Positions 5,684-7,079 of a DNA stretch of 7,079 nucleotides are shown piece by piece (the stretch's first letter is position 1; each line of letters opens with the position of its first letter). The notes under the pieces were generated by a model. It was not told where the DNA came from. It did not search any database and was given only the letters and a program-made list of their open reading frames with translations. Origin of the DNA: Nitrososphaerota archaeon (GTDB lineage Archaea > Thermoproteota > Nitrososphaeria > Nitrososphaerales > Nitrosopumilaceae); NCBI GenBank assembly GCA_022573065.1, contig JACZUQ010000010.1:5230-12308 (forward strand), read 5' to 3'. Both the position numbers and the translations under genes were made by a program.

Positions 5684-5863
5684 ATGTCTTCTACAATTTC
5701 GTTGCCAGTATGCAGTTGTTGTCAAAGACACATTATGCCAAAAGACAAATGCGTTAAATTCAACTGTCCTAAATGTGGCTCGGTTTTAATGTGGAGATGT
5801 CAAAGTTGCAGAGAAGCGGCAAGATCATATACTTGTAAATCATGCAATTTTACCGGACCTTAG
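5684..5863 (+). CDS. Double zinc-ribbon RNA-binding protein linked to translation
   Basis: This 59-residue protein belongs to the archaeal family described as a predicted Zn-ribbon RNA-binding protein with a function in translation (COG2888 type). Four CxxC knuckles are visible: C10/C13, C28/C31, C39/C42 and C51/C54, giving two zinc ribbons, plus extra cysteines C12 and C23. The linker MWRCQSCREAARSYTC and the ending CNFTGP are characteristic. I chose ATG at 5684. An in-frame TTG at 5666 would add six residues, but it lies between the TATA box and the expected transcript start and so would not be in the mRNA. The gene for EF-1beta starts 4 nt after its stop, a neighbourhood known from many archaea, which supports the translation role. 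The exact RNA target is not known from sequence. Confidence 0.93.
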   Translation: MSSTISLPVCSCCQRHIMPKDKCVKFNCPKCGSVLMWRCQSCREAARSYTCKSCNFTGP

Positions 5864-5867
5864 CAAA

Positions 5868-6149
5868 ATGGCACAACTTCTGTTAATAGTAAAAATACTT
5901 CCTACTGGAATTGAAGTAGATTTGGATGAACTTGCAAAAAAAATCCGTTCTACGCTTAAAGATGGAATTACATTAAGAAGATTTGAGAAGGAGCCGTTAG
6001 CTTTTGGATTACACTTCCTTAAAGGTGAGTTTATCGTAGATGATAAAGAAGGTCAAATGGACTCATTAGAACAAACAATTAGGAATACTGAGGGAGCAAG
6101 TGAAATGGAAGTATTGAATATGAGCCGAATGTCAGTTGACATGAAATAG
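5868..6149 (+). CDS. Translation elongation factor 1-beta (aEF-1beta)
   Basis: aEF-1beta promotes exchange of GDP for GTP on EF-1alpha, returning it to the form that carries aminoacyl-tRNA to the ribosome. The 93-residue protein has the usual size (about 88-92) and the expected single alpha/beta domain. The opening strand is LLLIVKILP (4-12), followed by a helix around VDLDELAKKIRSTL. The conserved block KEPLAFGLHFLKGEFIVDD is next, then a helix around SLEQTIRNTEGASEMEVL and the closing segment MSRMSVDMK. It starts at ATG 4 nt after the zinc-ribbon gene with no clear Shine-Dalgarno sequence, so translation is probably coupled. CDC48 follows 9 nt after its stop. Confidence 0.95.
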   Translation: MAQLLLIVKILPTGIEVDLDELAKKIRSTLKDGITLRRFEKEPLAFGLHFLKGEFIVDDKEGQMDSLEQTIRNTEGASEMEVLNMSRMSVDMK

Positions 6150-6152
6150 GTG
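6148..6152 (+). promoter_or_regulatory. Shine-Dalgarno sequence that sets the CDC48 start
   Basis: AGGTG is complementary to the CACCU of the archaeal 16S rRNA tail and ends 6 nt before the GTG at 6159. It overlaps the TAG stop of the EF-1beta gene. An in-frame GTG at 6150 lies within the motif itself, so 6159 is preferred. Confidence 0.65.
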
Positions 6153-6158
6153 TGTAAA

Positions 6159-7079
6159 GTGGCACGAAAAGAAGAGCCATTACAAATGAGAATAGGAGAA
6201 GCAAAACATAGAGATGTTGGCAAAAAAAGAGCTAGAATTGGACCAGATGCTATGGATTATCTCAAAGCAGCTCCTGGTGACGTCATAGAAATTAATGGCC
6301 AAAGATCTACTTGCGCAATAGTTTGGCCATCTGATGAAGATGATAAATTTTCGGATGTGATAAAAATTGATGGACAAACAAGAAAAAATATTGGTGGAGC
6401 ATTAAACTCCATTGTCAAAATAAAAAAAGTTCTCACCAAAGCGGCAAAATCTGTAGTTTTAATTCCAGTAAATGATGTTGTAACAGTTGACAAAGAATTT
6501 ACTGACTTCGTAAAAAATAGACTAAAAGGACTCCCTATTTCTCAAGGTGATGAGATATCAGTAATGATTCTTGGAAATTCAATGGATTTTAAAATTAACA
6601 AAATTTCTCCGAAGGGAGTTGTAAAGATTGATCGTTCAACAGCACTATCAATTTTAGAAGAAACATCAGGGGAGAGAAAGAGTCGTGTTACATATGAAGA
6701 AGTTGGTGGATTATCAATAGAAATTAAAGCAATGCGAGAAATAGTTGAACTTCCTCTAAGACATCCAGAACTTTTTATTCGATTAGGAATCGAACCTCAT
6801 AGCGGAATTTTATTGTACGGTCCCCCTGGATGTGGGAAGACGTTGATTGCAAAAGTGCTTGCAAGTGAATCTGAAGCAAACATGTATTCAATTAATGGTC
6901 CAGAAATAATGAACAAGTATTATGGTGAAACTGAAGCAAGATTACGTGATATTTTTAAAGAAGCCAAAGACAATTCGCCAAGTATTATTTTTATTGATGA
7001 AATAGATGCTATTGCACCAAAACGAGAAGAAGTGTATGGCGATGTTGAGAAAAGAGTTGTTGCGCAGCTTTTAGCTCTT
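6159..7079 (+). CDS. CDC48/VAT-type AAA+ ATPase (3' partial)
   Basis: This hexameric unfoldase of the CDC48/p97/VAT family extracts and unfolds proteins, in archaea probably for the proteasome. The window holds the first 307 codons; full proteins are usually somewhat over 700 residues with a second ATPase domain, so more than half lies beyond the right edge. Residues 8 to about 91 form the double-psi barrel N-domain (RIGEAKHRDVGKKRARIG, then PGDVIEI). About 97-158 form the second N-subdomain. The D1 ATPase begins at YEEVGGL (179-185). Walker A is GPPGCGKT (221-228), the pore-loop segment is KYYGE (253-257), Walker B is IIFIDE (276-281), and DAIAPKRE follows. The start is GTG at 6159, placed by a Shine-Dalgarno sequence 6 nt upstream. 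It is the third gene of the zinc-ribbon operon. The reading frame is intact to the window end. Confidence 0.97.
   Translation, partial: MARKEEPLQMRIGEAKHRDVGKKRARIGPDAMDYLKAAPGDVIEINGQRSTCAIVWPSDEDDKFSDVIKIDGQTRKNIGGALNSIVKIKKVLTKAAKSVVLIPVNDVVTVDKEFTDFVKNRLKGLPISQGDEISVMILGNSMDFKINKISPKGVVKIDRSTALSILEETSGERKSRVTYEEVGGLSIEIKAMREIVELPLRHPELFIRLGIEPHSGILLYGPPGCGKTLIAKVLASESEANMYSINGPEIMNKYYGETEARLRDIFKEAKDNSPSIIFIDEIDAIAPKREEVYGDVEKRVVAQLLAL

Noticed and set aside
6150..6152. GTG directly after the EF-1beta stop as the CDC48 start
   Set aside because: It overlaps the AGGTG Shine-Dalgarno that is well spaced for the GTG at 6159, and the extra residues are not part of the recognisable domain.
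6180..6493. Two minus-strand open frames opposite CDC48
   Set aside because: They are antisense to conserved CDC48 N-domain sequence and show no independent coding signal.

Overview
The window looks like chromosomal DNA from an AT-rich archaeon, most probably an ammonia-oxidising thaumarchaeon of the Nitrosopumilus type (Nitrososphaerota). The taxonomic reasons are an archaeal gene set (Pth2-type peptidyl-tRNA hydrolase, archaeal EF-1beta, the small double zinc-ribbon translation protein, CDC48/VAT ATPase, geranylgeranyl reductase, TruD), very short intergenic gaps, four GTG starts, and TATA boxes placed 24-29 nt before start codons, which implies leaderless mRNAs. The genus-level assignment is an inference from gene style and base composition, not from a marker gene.

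Layout: (1) positions 1-154 hold the 3' end of a plus-strand gene for an unrecognised membrane protein. (2) A minus-strand pair follows: methionine sulfoxide reductase MsrA (407-889), then a stand-alone Lrp/AsnC ligand-binding (RAM) domain protein (151-381). (3) A plus-strand 78-codon gene (991-1227) encodes an unrecognised small protein built on a duplicated 20-residue helix-like unit. (4) A minus-strand pair follows: an exported or membrane-anchored beta-propeller protein of the streptogramin-lyase (Vgb) fold (2417-4000) and tRNA pseudouridine synthase TruD (1224-2420), which overlap by 4 nt. (5) Pth2 (4071-4424, minus) is divergent from a geranylgeranyl reductase (4492-5628, plus). (6) A plus-strand operon carries a zinc-ribbon translation protein (5684-5863), EF-1beta (5868-6149) and the first 307 codons of a CDC48-type AAA+ ATPase (6159 to the window end).

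Functionally most of the window is core informational and housekeeping material: tRNA modification, rescue of peptidyl-tRNA, elongation-factor nucleotide exchange, protein unfolding, oxidative repair of methionine, and saturation of isoprenoid chains. The parts that standard families do not explain are the duplicated-helix small protein, the propeller protein that lacks the catalytic histidines of true Vgb lyases, and the stand-alone RAM protein beside MsrA. No mobile element, CRISPR array, tRNA or rRNA was seen. No stretch over 300 bases is free of genes; the longest gap is the 101 bp at 890-990, which holds two divergent promoters. I do not see a clearly new multi-gene system here.
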